The notes under the pieces are model-generated. The model worked only from the letters and a program-made list of their open reading frames with translations, had not been told where the DNA came from and made no database searches. The position numbers and the translations under genes are program-made. A DNA stretch of 64,000 bases from Siderastrea siderea (taxonomy: Eukaryota > Cnidaria > Anthozoa > Scleractinia > Rhizangiidae): contig OZ034971.1 of NCBI GenBank assembly GCA_964030785.1, forward strand, positions 17,332,365 to 17,396,364. The letters are read 5' to 3'. Below, in pieces: positions 46,868 through 56,813 of this stretch; the stretch's first letter is position 1; every line of letters begins with the position of its first letter.

Positions 46868-49298
46868 GTAATAATTGTATAATGCAGTGTCAATTAAAAA
46901 ATAAGCTTAAAAGAAAAGTCTTCAGCTTTGTTTTAAAAGTAGTCAAGGACTTGCAGCTCCTCATATCCACTGGAAGAGAGTTCCATAACACTTTAGCGCT
47001 CAGTCCTGCTGTCTTTGGTTCTCAATTCGATTTTTTTTGGAGTTTGCAGGCCATCTGATGGTCTTTCCTTGGGTTAGAAAAGATTTCAACTAAACTTTCA
47101 GGAAAGAGGAAATTTTCAACTAGAAGTGTCAACCAATGCCAAGGCCAAGTTTTGCATCAATTTCACAAGGAAACTTTTTTCCTTTTTCTTCGTGTACCGT
47201 AACTCTGGTCTATTTTAAGTGAGCACTTCAGTTTAGGCACTTTTTGTTAGAAGTGTTTCAGGTGCGTCAATTGGTTATCAAAAACATCTGCTGTAACTCA
47301 AAGTGATGACGTCACAAACTGAACAAGGGCTGTGCTCCTTTATGGGTGGTTTTGGGTGGCATGGGAGTCAATGGGTTAAGTGAAGGTAAAATTCAATTTT
47401 CTTCACTGGTGGTGATTACAAAACCCATACCTCACCTGTCAGGGCTAGGTAGATTCCTAATTTGCCTTTCATTCTGGGTAATGCATACCCACCTCCCACA
47501 TCAGGAAAGAGACCTGAGAAGATTGAAAACAACAAAAATGTGCACGGTCTATCAATGTAAAGCCACTCCTTTTGGGTGGCCCATTTCTCTTCCAAGCACA
47601 TATTAGAGTGAGGCCCGGTATTGCAGAATAGACAGTTTTTACTTTTGAGACGTAAAGTGTACATTTATACAACAACATATGTCTATTACTGTCTATTTAT
47701 ACACTTTTTACATGAAGTGTATATTCCCACAGAACTAATTTCTACTATTTAGATGTTTCATATACGTCAAACGTCAAAAGGGTATAAATTGTACATTCTC
47801 AGAATTGACTTGACATCTTGGTGTCTATTCTGTATGATTTACAATGTGTATAAAGTGTATAATTATACACAAAGTACAAAGTGTGTATCACCTTAGTTTC
47901 GCGAATAGACACTACCATAATTTATACACAATATACACTGTAAATTGACATTGATCTAAACTATATTCTGCAATCCGTGGTTTAGTGACATATTGAGTGT
48001 AAATTTGACAAACAAATGCCCAAGGGCAGGAATGGAAAGATCAATCAAGTATCCCACATCTGCCTAGTCCCCCACCCACCCCTAAGGTGTATATTACCTC
48101 TGATATCTAATAAATGTAAATTATCAGTCATTTATTTTTGTATCAACTATTCAGCCACAGCATAGGTAGGTAGGTAAAGTTGCACACAAGCCAAAGAGGC
48201 CCACATGGCCGGAGCATAACTCGGTTTCTGCAGCATGAAGCAACTGAGAGTATTGCTCCTCCCCCCTGGATGAGATGCTAGTCCACTGCAGGGTTACCCC
48301 CAGCAGTATGTCGCTGGTACCCATTTATACACCTCCAGGGTGGAGAGAGACAATGTGGGGTAAAGTGTTTTGCCTAAGGAAACAACACGATGGCAGGGAC
48401 TGAGTGTCAAACCACTGACCTTCAGATCTACATGTAAAGTCCAACGCGCTAACCACTACACCACCGCACCCCTACTGTTCACCATTCAGTGAGATGCAGA
48501 CTAACAATATTTTACGATTCATTCCAAATTAAGTGACATATTTACTATTAATACCTATAGCAGTCTCTGGCATAGCAAATAATGTATGCTCTGTAGAAAC
48601 TCGAAATTTTCCATGGACAGATAAGCCAACACCCTGTAAAACAAAACTATTTCAGTGGATAGTCTGAGATGTTGACTAGTTTGTAACGATCTTAAGAATA
48701 CCATTTATATCTGTCGCAATGCAAACAAAACTTGGAAAAAACCTTAATATCAAAATTATCAGTAATGTAATAAGTGGGCTCCTGCATGGGCCTTTGGGTA
48801 CAAATATCTAGTCTTCACTTTCAGTGGTAGTGCTGCATAGCCCACAGGTAACCCAAGCAACAGGATAAAGTTAACACTGAGTGACCTACTCACCTGGCAC
48901 AATGGTACAGTGGTGAGGAGACAAATCTATTAAAAGTTAATTTTCTCTTCTGTCAAGGGTAGAGCCATTTACTCCCAAAATGAGTGAACATGATATGTTT
49001 GCAAATAATTGCTTTGAATGGTCATGACTGATGACCTGAGTATTACTTTGGAGCTGTTAGGTTAGGCTCTCTAATGTATCTATGATAACTAACTGGGGTA
49101 ACTATCAATGGCAGGTCATCACACAAATGCATTATTCATGATATTGTGCATAAAAGTAACCTTGGTGGAGAATATATTCCTTCTGCTACATGAACACACA
49201 TGGTGAACTTTAACTTTTAACTACGAGTAGATCACATTATTTTCAATTGATACAGTGCCAGGAAAGACACCCTCAGCCAATCAACAGTGCCATTTTTT

Positions 49299-49329
<31 letters not shown>

Positions 49330-52300
49330 TTCCATAAGAGTGTCAATGCAGGCAATTATTCTAGGCAAGTATTAGAGACAATTTTTTTCAAGGAAATTAT
49401 CTATTCACTCACCCCTCCCATAGTTATTCCATTGATCAATGCCACATAAGGAGTTTGCAGTGTACCTGTCAATCAAAACAACAAAAAACTTACAAAGACA
49501 AAGACAATTGTGCTGAGTGGTAACATCTTGTAATGTATATTACCAAGAGAGAAATGTCCTTTAATAGAATTGCATTGAAAGCCAGATAAATTTTCAATGG
49601 AGTTTTTCCTTTTCATGAGAAATCTGAAAAGGATGCTTTGGAACATAATTTATCGTTTTGAATATCCAGTGGACCACCAAATCAACCCCCCCCCCCCAAA
49701 AAAAAACACCTATTAAGGAAAGCATTAGTCAACTGAAATCAATTAGTATTGGTCAGCTGACTAGTTAAACACCATGTGATTGCATATAGCCCTGCTGAGG
49801 TGCTTAGCACAGCAATCAAAACTCCAAAAGAAACAATTTCATTCAGTGGTTGGAAAATCGACAGGCTTTCTTTGAGTTTTAATTAACATGATGTCCACCA
49901 GTCATACTTTTTTCCGTTTTTCTGGTCTACTGACTTTACTCCTGGGGAGAGAATAACTTGCATCAAGTAAATTTGCACATTTCCACATAAAAACATGGTC
50001 GAAAATAGATATATTATTCTGTGAAATGAAATGGCCTGCTCTAATAATCAACTTTTGTCAAGGAAGCACAAATCTTGAAATAAACCAAATTGGGTAACAG
50101 AAAAATAAAATTTCTAGGTTTTCCAAGAATAGCAACAGTTTGCTTTTCTAAAGCAAAATCCAATGAGAAATTGACGGGGAATTATATTCAGTGGCCACGT
50201 ACACTGTATAAACACCATCATGGGATTATGACATAATCTGTTGGTGACTTTCATTTTTAGGAGCAAATATGACTTCCTGTTTTCCATGTGCAAGCTTATT
50301 GAATTATTCTAAACCAACTGATTTGCCAAGTTTTCAAAAGAGAGGTTCTTCAAAAAGTAATCCACTAGTTGAAGATTGTTTTAATTTATAACTTGTAACA
50401 TACAACACAGCTGACTTTTTTACCGTGGCCTTAGAGAAGACGTTGTAGCTTTTGTTTTCAAAGTCTGTCATCTGCTTGCATTAAGTTTTGGATGTGGAGG
50501 GTAACCTTGACTGGGGAACATCAAATTTTATTCTCAGAATTCTGTTATTGTTTGCAGGCTTAATTATCTTGTAATTTTGAGGCTTTTAATTTTGCAATAA
50601 ATGAACCAGATCACCTCTAACGAAGAAGACTTTGTGACGGTCTTCTATTTCGAGACCATTACCTTGGTTGTTCAACATGACTGTATAAAAAGAAAGCCAA
50701 CAAAGAGCTCCTTTATTTTATGTCATCACTTCATGTTTAAAAGCTACCATCTGAATATTTTATTTTGAAGTAAATGTTGGGGAGCTTTTTATTGGGAGCT
50801 CAGCCACCTTCATTCCAAACTTGTTGATCCTCTTGGGTCAACACACACATATATCTCTGTGTTAATGAAAGTAGGTATTTAACATTCTGCTATCTCCACA
50901 TTCTCAACAGTCTAACAGTTTCACAATAAGCACTGAAAATAGGTCTTATTCTGAGGATTCAATTACAGTCTGTTAACAATACTATTAATGTGTTAGAAGA
51001 TGTGACATTTTTGAAAGTGCCTTTTCCTATCAACCTGTAAGCTGTGAAACAGGACAACATGTTTAGAAGAACCCCCCCCCCCCCAACTATCTACACATAA
51101 CTCACCTATTGCATGATTTAACATGTATTCCTCTTTGAAGAACACCTTAGTCAGATCATCTCCCTTTTGACCAGCTTCAGCAATTGCTGTAAATGTTGGC
51201 AGTAATTTTAAGATAAAGAATCAGAAGTAAAATCTTGTGAACCAAGAAGTAAATCTTGAAACATTTCTTATTGTTTCCCCTTAACTTCTCAGAACAATCA
51301 ACAGCCACTTTCTCCTTCCTAAGACATGAAACTGCTAAGTACTGAATTTTCAAGTAATACTTTTTGCTTACTTGCACATCAACGAAATGTTAATAATTAT
51401 TTAGAAATTAACAGTAAGATTCAATCTTACCTCGTACATCCCCTCCTGCACAGAAGGCACGGTCCCCAGTTCCTTTAATCAGCACTAAACTCACACCTGG
51501 GTCGACATCCCATTTCTAATAAAAAATAACATAAAGTAAATAATTTTATTCTTTTTGGAATGAGCGTGCTCATTCCTCTGTCATCACGGCATTCTATATT
51601 TATTTATATATTTATTTGTCTACGGACATGCCACATTCATCACGCATGATGTCATTTGTAAGAAGACATGCAGTATTTGTCAGTAGGAGTCACAGCAAAA
51701 CATTTAGTACATTTCATGATCTTTTCCATGATCAGGTTTGTCATGTGGAACAGATGTTCTAAAGTGACAAATAGAAAGTGGTTTCTGGTCACATTTTCTC
51801 AAAAATACGTGCTACACTGTACAAATGTACAAAAATGAAATGAAAGTTAAGAAACCAATGTAAAAATAAATGTCAGTGCTAATGCAAGACTTATCATTCA
51901 TATGTGAAAAGGGCAGACAGTATTTAGAAGTGAAGAAATTGACAAGACACACAAGACCAATCACAACAACTATCCATAATAATATTATTACATCACATAA
52001 GTTTATGCTCATTCCATGTCCGCATGCATGTCGACTGCTTATTAAGATGCTGCTAGTAATTACAGTACTATCAATTCTCTCTATAATTTTCCAAAACAGT
52101 AGTTTGAATGTGACCAAATGTTCAACTTCACTAACTTACAATCGGAACTTTACAGATTGAGCCTGTTCTCATTCAAAAGGAATTTGGTGCCAACTTTTTC
52201 CCCTCCAAGACACAAATTCTGATGCTTCTATACTCCTTTTGTTTTTCACATGAACTGGCTTGTATTTTGTAATTGAAAATGAGCACCCCCCCACATCTTT

Positions 52301-55300
52301 TAAGCACTTCTCCCAGTCTGCATAATTACTACATGCACTACTCCTAAACTGTCTTAGAAAACTATTCTAGACAAGTAAATGTTTCCTGGCCTTAATGGAG
52401 ATCTTACGGCCTTTTTGTTCAATATATGTATTTCTTGGAAGCATCACAATTTAGAGAAAGAATACATTTCACTGCTCTCTCCCTGGGTGCCACAACAACA
52501 CTGTACTTTAGAACAACTTGATAACTTTTATTTCAATAATTATTGTCAAAAGATTCCAAAGAAGCCAGGAAGGGCCACTGTACATTGCCTTTGCTTTGTA
52601 GGGAGTAACCTCACATGTTATTGCACAAGGTTATTTTGGCTTTGTCATGTTGTTCCACACTTCTTTGTTTTGTCATTCCTCCTGCAACACCCAGGCAAGT
52701 GTCTAATAAAATCATTGTGTGACAGGCTTACACTCTGGTATCACCCAAAGAATGATATAATTATGGAAATCACTGAGGTACTGCTTGGATCTTACCTGCA
52801 ACACTGGATAGATTTGTCTGATCATGTTCAAATTCAATGCATTCAGTGCTTTTGGACGATTCAGTGTAATTACACCAACTTTGTTTTTAATTTCAAGTAA
52901 CACCTCAGCATCCTGCAAAATTAATATAAAACAGAGCATTCCACCATGTGAAGTAACGAGACTGTCAAATGAAACTCATGTTCCCATTAGAACTTCCCAA
53001 CAAAAACACCTTATTGTTAACAGCAATGAATTAAACAGGTCTTGCACACACATATCTTTGTAATGTAAAGCTGAAAAGTATGGTAAGTTTATTTATAACT
53101 GTACATTGAATGAATCAAGAATTAATCAAAACTGTCACAAAGTCAGTTTTACTATTAAAATTACCATCTCTGCACTGGTGGAGGCCATTCTCTGAAACCA
53201 AATAAAGCAAAACCATCAGACAACAGACAAGAAAACTAGTTTTTTTTTTTGTACAAAATTCTAGGTGTTGGATATATCCAACACTCTCGAGTGTTTGATT
53301 TACATTACATGTATCTTCTCAAACAGGTTACTAAAGTAGCAAAAAGTTAGCAAAACCATCAAAGTCTATGCTAATTAAGACCAGCTTTGAAATCCTTGTC
53401 ATGCTTGTCATCAGTCTGTACCAACTGGCAAATTAAAATGCAAGAACTATGAGAGGCAGCGTTACAACAGTGCATTGACAACTCCTTCTTCCACAGTTCT
53501 TATATTATGATTGCCCAGTTGAAATCCATTAGAAGTTGTCAAAAACTTTTTTTTAAACATTAGTTAAGGGGGCAATATACATAGATGCCTTTTTCTCCCA
53601 ACATTGACACCTTTTTTTCTTAATTATCTCCATGTGATTTCATTCAATCCAAAAATGCTATCATAGGGTCACAGTGTGATCTCCCATAAAACTGAGAGGA
53701 TTTTTTTTGCAATTTTTAAAGTGAACGTAAAAAAAGAGAAGGGGGAGGGAAACTGATGAAATTTAACAAAATTGAAAATTGTGACAAATTAATGGACGTG
53801 AGTTAAAAATAAAATTTCAAGTTAATAATTAATAGATGGACACCAAAACAGTCCACAAACAACCTCAAGTGCTGTTGCATGGGGGTGGACTGTCTGGGGG
53901 TGTATACAAAAATTTAATCCCACTTTTATTTCTTTCTCAAATCTTATCCTATTTTCTAAAAATTCACGTATATTGCCCCCTTAAAAAACCAAATCAACCA
54001 TCGCACAGCATCAGCACTGTTAATAAACTTGTCCAGATCATCTAGTAAAACGGTTTTTTTTATTTAAAGAATGACTAAATATATTTCAAAATTAGTTATT
54101 AGTATTATTATTATTATTATTATTATTATTGATTTTTAAATTTCTGCAAGACTTACCAAATGTCTGCATAATGTTCTAAGCTGTCGGCAAGCAACAGATG
54201 ATGATCTTAAAAGCAAAAAGAAAAAAAAACAATCAAATTATTAATTTTTATTCATCATGCATGGTGAAAGTTAAATATTTTAAGACATTTAATGATTATA
54301 CAATTTGACGACAAAATCATAATGACAAAAATATAAGAATATTCTCTAACTAGGATAACTGAAAAATCCAAAAGCTCTGATTTTAAAATTATTTTCGCCA
54401 GAGAGCGTCCTTATACTTTAAATTTTTATTTACGTTGCACAAATGCTACAGACCTCAAAAAGACAGATCAACCAATCAATCAATCAATCAATCTTTTATT
54501 TGCCACATATTTTCCAACATATTAAATCTATTACATTATCTAGTAGCAGGAGATCTCTGATCAGACCTCATAACTCAAAACCATTTTACATCTCCTGCAG
54601 GAAGCCAGGGAGTTCATATTACAAGAACAACATTAAGCTGGGTATTTCTCAGCCCTGACGGGGGAGGGGTACTCCCCGAAAATTTGGGTGGGGATGTGTG
54701 GCGCACTTCTTGACATCCTTACCCAATTTCAGTCCAAAATATTCGATTTCCATACCCTATTTCAGGACCAGAGCCAAAATTTGATACCCCATTTCAGACC
54801 TGCAAATTCCTGATATTAATCAAAATGCACTTCTCAACAGATGTTAATAATAAAAAAGCTTCTTCTGAAAAATGTACCCAATTCCAGGCCAGAACACACA
54901 AGCCTTACCTATTTTTGTCAAAATGTATGCCATATTTCAGACCAAAATGGCTCAAAACTGGTATTCTTTGGCGACGCACATACTTATCTACCTCACATAA
55001 GGGAGTACCCCCCATCCCCGCTTCAGGATTTCAGCACAGCTCCATACCTAATAATTTCTGCATACATTTTCTGACTCCAGGGCCGTAGCCAGTATGAGGC
55101 AAACCGAGGCACTTGCCTCAGTCATTTTTTCGTTTTCTCAGTCCTTTTTTTCGTTTAACACCCTAAATACCTAGGAAGAGAATTTAACCATGAACATTGC
55201 CTCAGTCATAATTTTTTTCTGGCTACGGCCCTGGACTCAAGCTGTTTTTCATGTTTCGCGTTTGTTTTTTATTAGTTAAATGATAATTAATGAAGGGGAA

Positions 55301-56813
55301 ACTCAAAACAGTGAATACCGGTACCTACACAACTCGATGGGTTTCTTGTAAGATCATAAACTTAAGCTTAACCAGAAATCTGGACAATAATGGATCGACC
55401 GGTTAAGACACAGGCTTACCATCCTCTGTTTGTGTTGCAGACCTATGCTAGCTGAATATTCATGCCGCTTCGGTTGTGTACAAAGGATTTCGTGAATACG
55501 ATAATTAAGGCTTTTTGAACGGATGAAAGTCAAATAAAAACGCTTAGAAACATGAACACTGTGTTAATGTATGTTATTATGTGCTTGGTTTGTCCATTTA
55601 AAGCTCCGGGAGGTGCTCTATAAATGTATATATACTCACAAGGCATGCAGCTTCAAGAACCTCAAATTTCCGACCGGCTTGGGATTTCCCCAAAATTAAT
55701 ACATTTAACCTTGTGCCTTTGGCAAAAGAATCCTGGTTTCCGAAAGAACAGTCTTTGTAGCTTGATTTGGCCCGATTTTGACTCATTCGAGTCCGCGAAC
55801 TGACCCTTAAAATCCAGCACAAACTTTCGAATCTGATGGAAAATTTGCTTCTGCCTATGATCTGCACAAGTTGCCAACTCAAAGGCATCTCAGGAATGCA
55901 GTTTTCGATGCAAATTTGAACTCGCGAGTCCCAGCTGGCCTGTTTGGCACACGTGTGTGCTGCCACGCGTCGCAGCGCAACAATATGGTGATAAAATAAA
56001 TTAAAAGGGTGAAATAAATTTTACTATTTCCTACAATTTGCATGTGTTTCTCGTGTGCCAAACAGGCCGCTTGGGACTCGCGAGTTCAAATTTGCATCAA
56101 AAACTGCATTCCTGAGATGCCTTTGAGTAGGCAACTTGTGCAGATCATGCAGATCATAGGCAGAAACAAATTTTCCATCAGATTCAAAAGTTTGTGCTGG
56201 ATTTTAAGGGTCAGTTCGCGGACTTGAATGAATCAAAATCAGGCCAAATTAAACTACAAAGACTCTTCTTTCGGAAACCAGGATTCTTTTGTCAAAGGCA
56301 CAAGGTCAAGTGTATTAATTTTGGCGAAATCCCAAGCCGGTCGGAAATTTGAGGTTCTTGAAGCTGCATGCCTTGTAAGTATAATTATATAAGTCTTAAG
56401 TTATATTTATAGAGTAAGCTTAAGTCAAACTTCAACTTGCTAAAACCACCTCCCGGAGCCTTAAAGTTAAATCGACAAACCAAGCACATAATAACATACA
56501 TTAACACAGTGTTCATGTTTCTAAGCGTTTTTATTTGACTTTCTGCCGTTCAAAAAGCCTCAATTATCGTATTCACAAAATCCTTTGTACACAACTGAAG
56601 CCGTCATTAATATTCAGCTAGCACAGGTCCGCAACACAAACAGAGGATAGTAAGCCTGTGGTTAAGACAACTGCAGGACCAACTGCAGACATTTTGCGCT
56701 GAAGTATGGGCAATAATAATTTAGGTTGTTTACATCAATACAATGTATGAAATGTAACTACGCTAGTGACAATAACGATAAAATCACCTGTTCATCCAGC
56801 GTGTCGGGTACAT
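33560..56813 (-). CDS. HIBCH: 3-hydroxyisobutyryl-CoA hydrolase, mitochondrial, 17 coding exons
   Basis: This enzyme hydrolyses (S)-3-hydroxyisobutyryl-CoA to 3-hydroxyisobutyrate in mitochondrial valine catabolism and belongs to the crotonase fold. Seventeen exons on the minus strand join in consistent phases to 385 codons plus TGA, against 386 in human. The N-terminus is basic, as expected for a matrix presequence. Crotonase landmarks follow in order: [15 protein letters not shown] (about 47-61), AFCAGGDVR (93-101), ITMGGGVGL (142-150) and [14 protein letters not shown] (168-181). Glu169 and Asp177 of this last motif are the conserved acids of the family. The C-terminus ([11 protein letters not shown]...) is typical. 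Oddities are a 15-base microexon, a GC donor after exon 11, a weak donor after exon 10, and an 8 kb intron filled with nested transposons. Exon 1 is the least certain part. SOD2 converges from the left. Confidence 0.93.
33978..34004. repeat. (ATT)n microsatellite
   Basis: About nine TTA units in HIBCH intron 16. Confidence 0.9.
34148..34181 (-). CDS. HIBCH: HIBCH exon 16 (residues 337-348)
   Basis: A 34-base exon, [11 protein letters not shown], between TTCTAG and GTATGA, in phase 1. It aligns with HDFHEGVRA of the family. Confidence 0.9.
34829..34933 (-). CDS. HIBCH: HIBCH exon 15 (residues 302-336)
   Basis: Encodes [15 protein letters not shown] and [10 protein letters not shown], and ends in phase 0 before GTAAGA. 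Confidence 0.94.
35377..35391 (-). CDS. HIBCH: HIBCH exon 14, 15-base microexon (residues 297-301)
   Basis: Encodes ILNKM between TTTTAG and GTAAGT, in phase 0 on both sides. The vertebrate protein has VINKM at this point, so the microexon is supported by alignment as well as by splice signals. Confidence 0.85.
36484..36565 (-). CDS. HIBCH: HIBCH exon 13 (residues 269-296)
   Basis: Encodes [20 protein letters not shown] and WALQQIE. The acceptor is CACTAG. It ends in phase 0 before GTGAAT. Confidence 0.92.
37272..37327 (-). CDS. HIBCH: HIBCH exon 12 (residues 251-269)
   Basis: Follows a strong pyrimidine tract and TTGCAG. Encodes [18 protein letters not shown] plus two bases of Ser, which align with the family's FILEEHMDKINS segment. 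Confidence 0.82.
37450..37535 (+). repeat. Diverged SINE fragment
   Basis: TGTAGTATGAAGTGACTAGG followed by a CTCCCCCCCTGGAAGGGATG block resembles the middle of the SINE at 48163-48472. It is short and diverged. Confidence 0.4.
37944..38030 (-). CDS. HIBCH: HIBCH exon 11 (residues 222-250), GC donor
   Basis: Encodes [20 protein letters not shown] and QVLNDYDKK. The frame-keeping donor is AAG followed by GCAAGA, matching the known AG/GCAAG class of GC-AG introns. The nearby GT (GAG before GTTTTC, at 37937) would give the wrong phase for exon 12. Confidence 0.8.
38516..39623. mobile_element. TIR element in the LINE RT, 8-base TSD
   Basis: Ends CAGAAACTCATAAGG and complement, with inverted similarity of about 35 bases plus a second inner block (GATGCTCGTAA). 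TSD GATACAAT at 38508-38515 and 39624-39631 is exact. Removing it restores [10 protein letters not shown] in the RT. The size of TSD and the CAG start suggest hAT. Confidence 0.85.
39632..41451 (+). pseudogene. L1/Tx1-like RT and C-terminal domain, broken
   Basis: Starting with [15 protein letters not shown], the frame carries [18 protein letters not shown], the FADDTTLI box with the catalytic Asp pair (about 39910-39933), and [16 protein letters not shown] stop at 40167-40169 and frame changes near 40930 and 41300 split the rest. Downstream are a thumb-like region ([20 protein letters not shown]), a Cys/His motif (CAQCKN...H...C, about 41132-41180), and a final [10 protein letters not shown] near 41445. 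The order is that of L1/Tx1-type ORF2. No endonuclease is present. It is a dead copy. Confidence 0.85.
41600..42863. mobile_element. TIR element in left TIR of the transposon, ATTA duplication
   Basis: Ends GAGTGAATTCGTATAACCC and complement. The uninterrupted right TIR (CCTTCATTAACG when reversed) shows that ATTA is duplicated (41596-41599 and 42864-42867). Another element is nested at 41872-42571. Confidence 0.78.
41872..42571. mobile_element. Element with AGGGTGCGTTTC ends, nested
   Basis: Inverted ends GGGTGCGTTTCTTTGGG with several internal GCGTTTCTTT copies and repeated AAATCCG/CGGATT motifs. Flanked by TA. A truncated relative is at 32606-33190. Confidence 0.72.
43078..43392 (-). mobile_element. 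tRNA-derived SINE with 14-base TSD
   Basis: A tRNA-like head (43107-43178, minus) is followed by a body containing a hairpin of about 65-base arms (about 43240-43392). The exact TSD TCAATAACACTTCC lies at 43064-43077 and 43393-43406. The opposite TIR of the host transposon shows the site without the SINE. Confidence 0.8.
43107..43178 (-). tRNA. tRNA-Thr-like (GGT) head of SINE, probable pseudogene
   Basis: On the minus strand it starts GGCTTGTTAGCTCAATTGG (A box) and has GGTTCGAATCC (perfect B box). The acceptor stem pairs 7 of 7, and the D stem GCTC/GAGC pairs. The anticodon-loop position would be GGT, but base 33 is C instead of U, the stem has a mismatch, and T-arm spacing is irregular. 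It is best read as a Pol III promoter of the SINE, not a working tRNA. Confidence 0.45.
43244..43397. repeat. Hairpin in SINE body
   Basis: ATGAAATTCATATATTTGAA...GCGGAATGAAGAAATAAATG on the left is repeated inverted on the right (CATTTATTTCTTCATTCCGC...). The loop is about 40 bases. Confidence 0.85.
43896..45424 (+). pseudogene. IS630/Tc1/mariner-type DDE transposase split by an insertion
   Basis: Two plus-strand frames (43896-44597 and 44966-45424) are halves of one protein. The first has an N-terminal helix-turn-helix ([20 protein letters not shown]), a basic GRS linker and the first acidic block FIDECGYN (Asp codon 44385-44387), ending at VYHTARI. The second begins at [13 protein letters not shown], with the second Asp in LVFDNAPAH (45119-45121) and the Glu block [12 protein letters not shown], and ends at TAG 45424. 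Removing the 482 bp insert plus one TSD copy joins ARI to GGM in frame. MLPRRNR at 43911 is an alternative start. Apart from that insertion the halves have no stops, so the gene was probably intact when hit. It moves its own element by TA-targeted transposition. Confidence 0.85.
44545..45026. mobile_element. 482 bp TIR element inside the transposase gene
   Basis: Ends CAGTGATTTTGTTAC and GTAACAAAATCACTG. A 6-base duplication GTATTG lies at 44539-44544 and 45027-45032. The interior contains GAGTCCC/GGGACTC motifs in both orientations. No coding. Confidence 0.82.
46139..46206 (-). CDS. HIBCH: HIBCH exon 10 (residues 199-221)
   Basis: Encodes [20 protein letters not shown] and EK. Its donor is AAG then GTTTTT, a weak match, and it opens the transposon-filled 8.1 kb intron. 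The LINE poly-A ends only about 70 bases inside that intron. Confidence 0.88.
46207..47435. other. HIBCH intron 9
   Basis: Contains (AAT)n runs at about 46679-46693 and 46831-46868, and an unassigned repeat-like frame (46801-47058). No gene is supported. Confidence 0.5.
47436..47513 (-). CDS. HIBCH: HIBCH exon 9 (residues 173-199)
   Basis: Encodes [19 protein letters not shown] and IYLALTG, with conserved Asp177. Confidence 0.95.
48163..48472 (-). mobile_element. tRNA-derived SINE
   Basis: On the minus strand the head GGTGGTGTAGTGGTTAGCGC carries an A-box-like motif, followed by a B-box-like GGTTTGACAC. Next come a conserved body (GCAAAACACTTTACCCCACA, then TATAAATGGGTACCAGCG) and an (ACCT)n tail. 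I know this order from invertebrate tRNA SINEs. It lies in HIBCH intron 8. The TSD is not clear. Confidence 0.7.
48555..48633 (-). CDS. HIBCH: HIBCH exon 8 (residues 147-173)
   Basis: Encodes [20 protein letters not shown] and MPETAIG with catalytic-region Glu169. Confidence 0.95.
49293..49331. repeat. (TTTA)n microsatellite
   Basis: About nine TTTA units, within HIBCH intron 7, about 80 bases from exon 7. Confidence 0.92.
49413..49465 (-). CDS. HIBCH: HIBCH exon 7 (residues 129-146)
   Basis: A 53-base exon, [16 protein letters not shown], ending GGAGGG before GTGAGT. The third Gly of the GGG oxyanion motif is supplied by exon 8. Confidence 0.93.
49466..51105. other. HIBCH intron 6, nothing recognised
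   Basis: AT-rich sequence with C-runs near 49686 and 51072. No gene or element. Confidence 0.5.
51106..51186 (-). CDS. HIBCH: HIBCH exon 6 (residues 102-129)
   Basis: Encodes [20 protein letters not shown] and MLNHAIG, between TTACAG and GTGAGT. Confidence 0.93.
51431..51515 (-). CDS. HIBCH: HIBCH exon 5 (residues 74-102)
   Basis: Encodes [15 protein letters not shown] and AFCAGGDVR (the first oxyanion-hole region) and ends in phase 1 before GTAAGA. Confidence 0.94.
51516..52795. other. HIBCH intron 4, nothing recognised
   Basis: Contains overlapping frames of 100-170 codons on both strands without recognisable domains. These look like chance frames. Confidence 0.45.
52796..52912 (-). CDS. 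HIBCH: HIBCH exon 4 (residues 35-73)
   Basis: Encodes [26 protein letters not shown] and [10 protein letters not shown], and ends before GTAAGA in phase 0. Confidence 0.95.
53165..53191 (-). CDS. HIBCH: HIBCH exon 3 (residues 26-34)
   Basis: A 27-base exon, RMASTSAEM, in phase 0 at both ends. With exon 2 it recreates the HLRM motif seen in the vertebrate protein. Confidence 0.8.
53568..53980. mobile_element. MITE with TTAA duplication, copy 2
   Basis: Ends GGGGGCAATATAC and GTATATTGCCCCC, flanked by TTAA (53564-53567 and 53981-53984). It is homologous throughout to 6993-7377 and lies in HIBCH intron 2. Confidence 0.8.
54102..54130. repeat. (ATT)n microsatellite
   Basis: About nine ATT units next to HIBCH exon 2. 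Confidence 0.9.
54157..54205 (-). CDS. HIBCH: HIBCH exon 2 (residues 9-25)
   Basis: 49 bases between an AAG acceptor and GTAAGT. It encodes [16 protein letters not shown], an Arg-rich, acid-free presequence stretch. Confidence 0.8.
54473..54493. repeat. (AATC)n microsatellite
   Basis: Five CAAT units. Confidence 0.9.
54654..55027. mobile_element. G-tract-ended, hAT-like MITE, copy D
   Basis: Left CCTGACGGGGGAGGGGTACT and right GGGAGTACCCCCCATCCCCG, inverted. Flanks TTCTCAGC and ATTTCAGC agree at 6 of 8 bases, a weak TSD. The interior repeats TACCCTATTTCAG-like motifs. HIBCH intron 1. Confidence 0.68.
55078..55233. mobile_element. 156 bp MITE with CAGGGCCGTAGCC ends
   Basis: Ends CAGGGCCGTAGCCAG and CTGGCTACGGCCCTG. 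GACTC is duplicated at 55073-55077 and 55234-55238. The interior repeats GCCTCAGTCAT. Confidence 0.8.
55410..56659. mobile_element. Foldback TIR element, MULE-like family 1, copy 3
   Basis: Ends ACAGGCTTACCATCC and inverted GGATAGTAAGCCTGT. The exact 9-base TSD is GGTTAAGAC (55401-55409 and 56660-56668). The whole 1250 bp is a near-palindrome with a loop at about 55960-56050. It lies between proposed HIBCH exon 1 and exon 2. Confidence 0.85.
56788..56813 (-). CDS. HIBCH: HIBCH exon 1 (proposed, residues 1-8)
   Basis: ATG at 56813 is the first ATG after an in-frame TAA. It encodes MYPTRWMN and stops at ACAG before GTGATT, in phase 2 as exon 2 requires. The start context is not strong, and the 5' UTR is undefined. 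Another upstream first exon is possible. Confidence 0.45.

Noticed and set aside
46801..47058. Asn-rich frame
   Set aside because: The Asn run is an (AAT)n microsatellite, and the rest has no recognisable domain or splice context.
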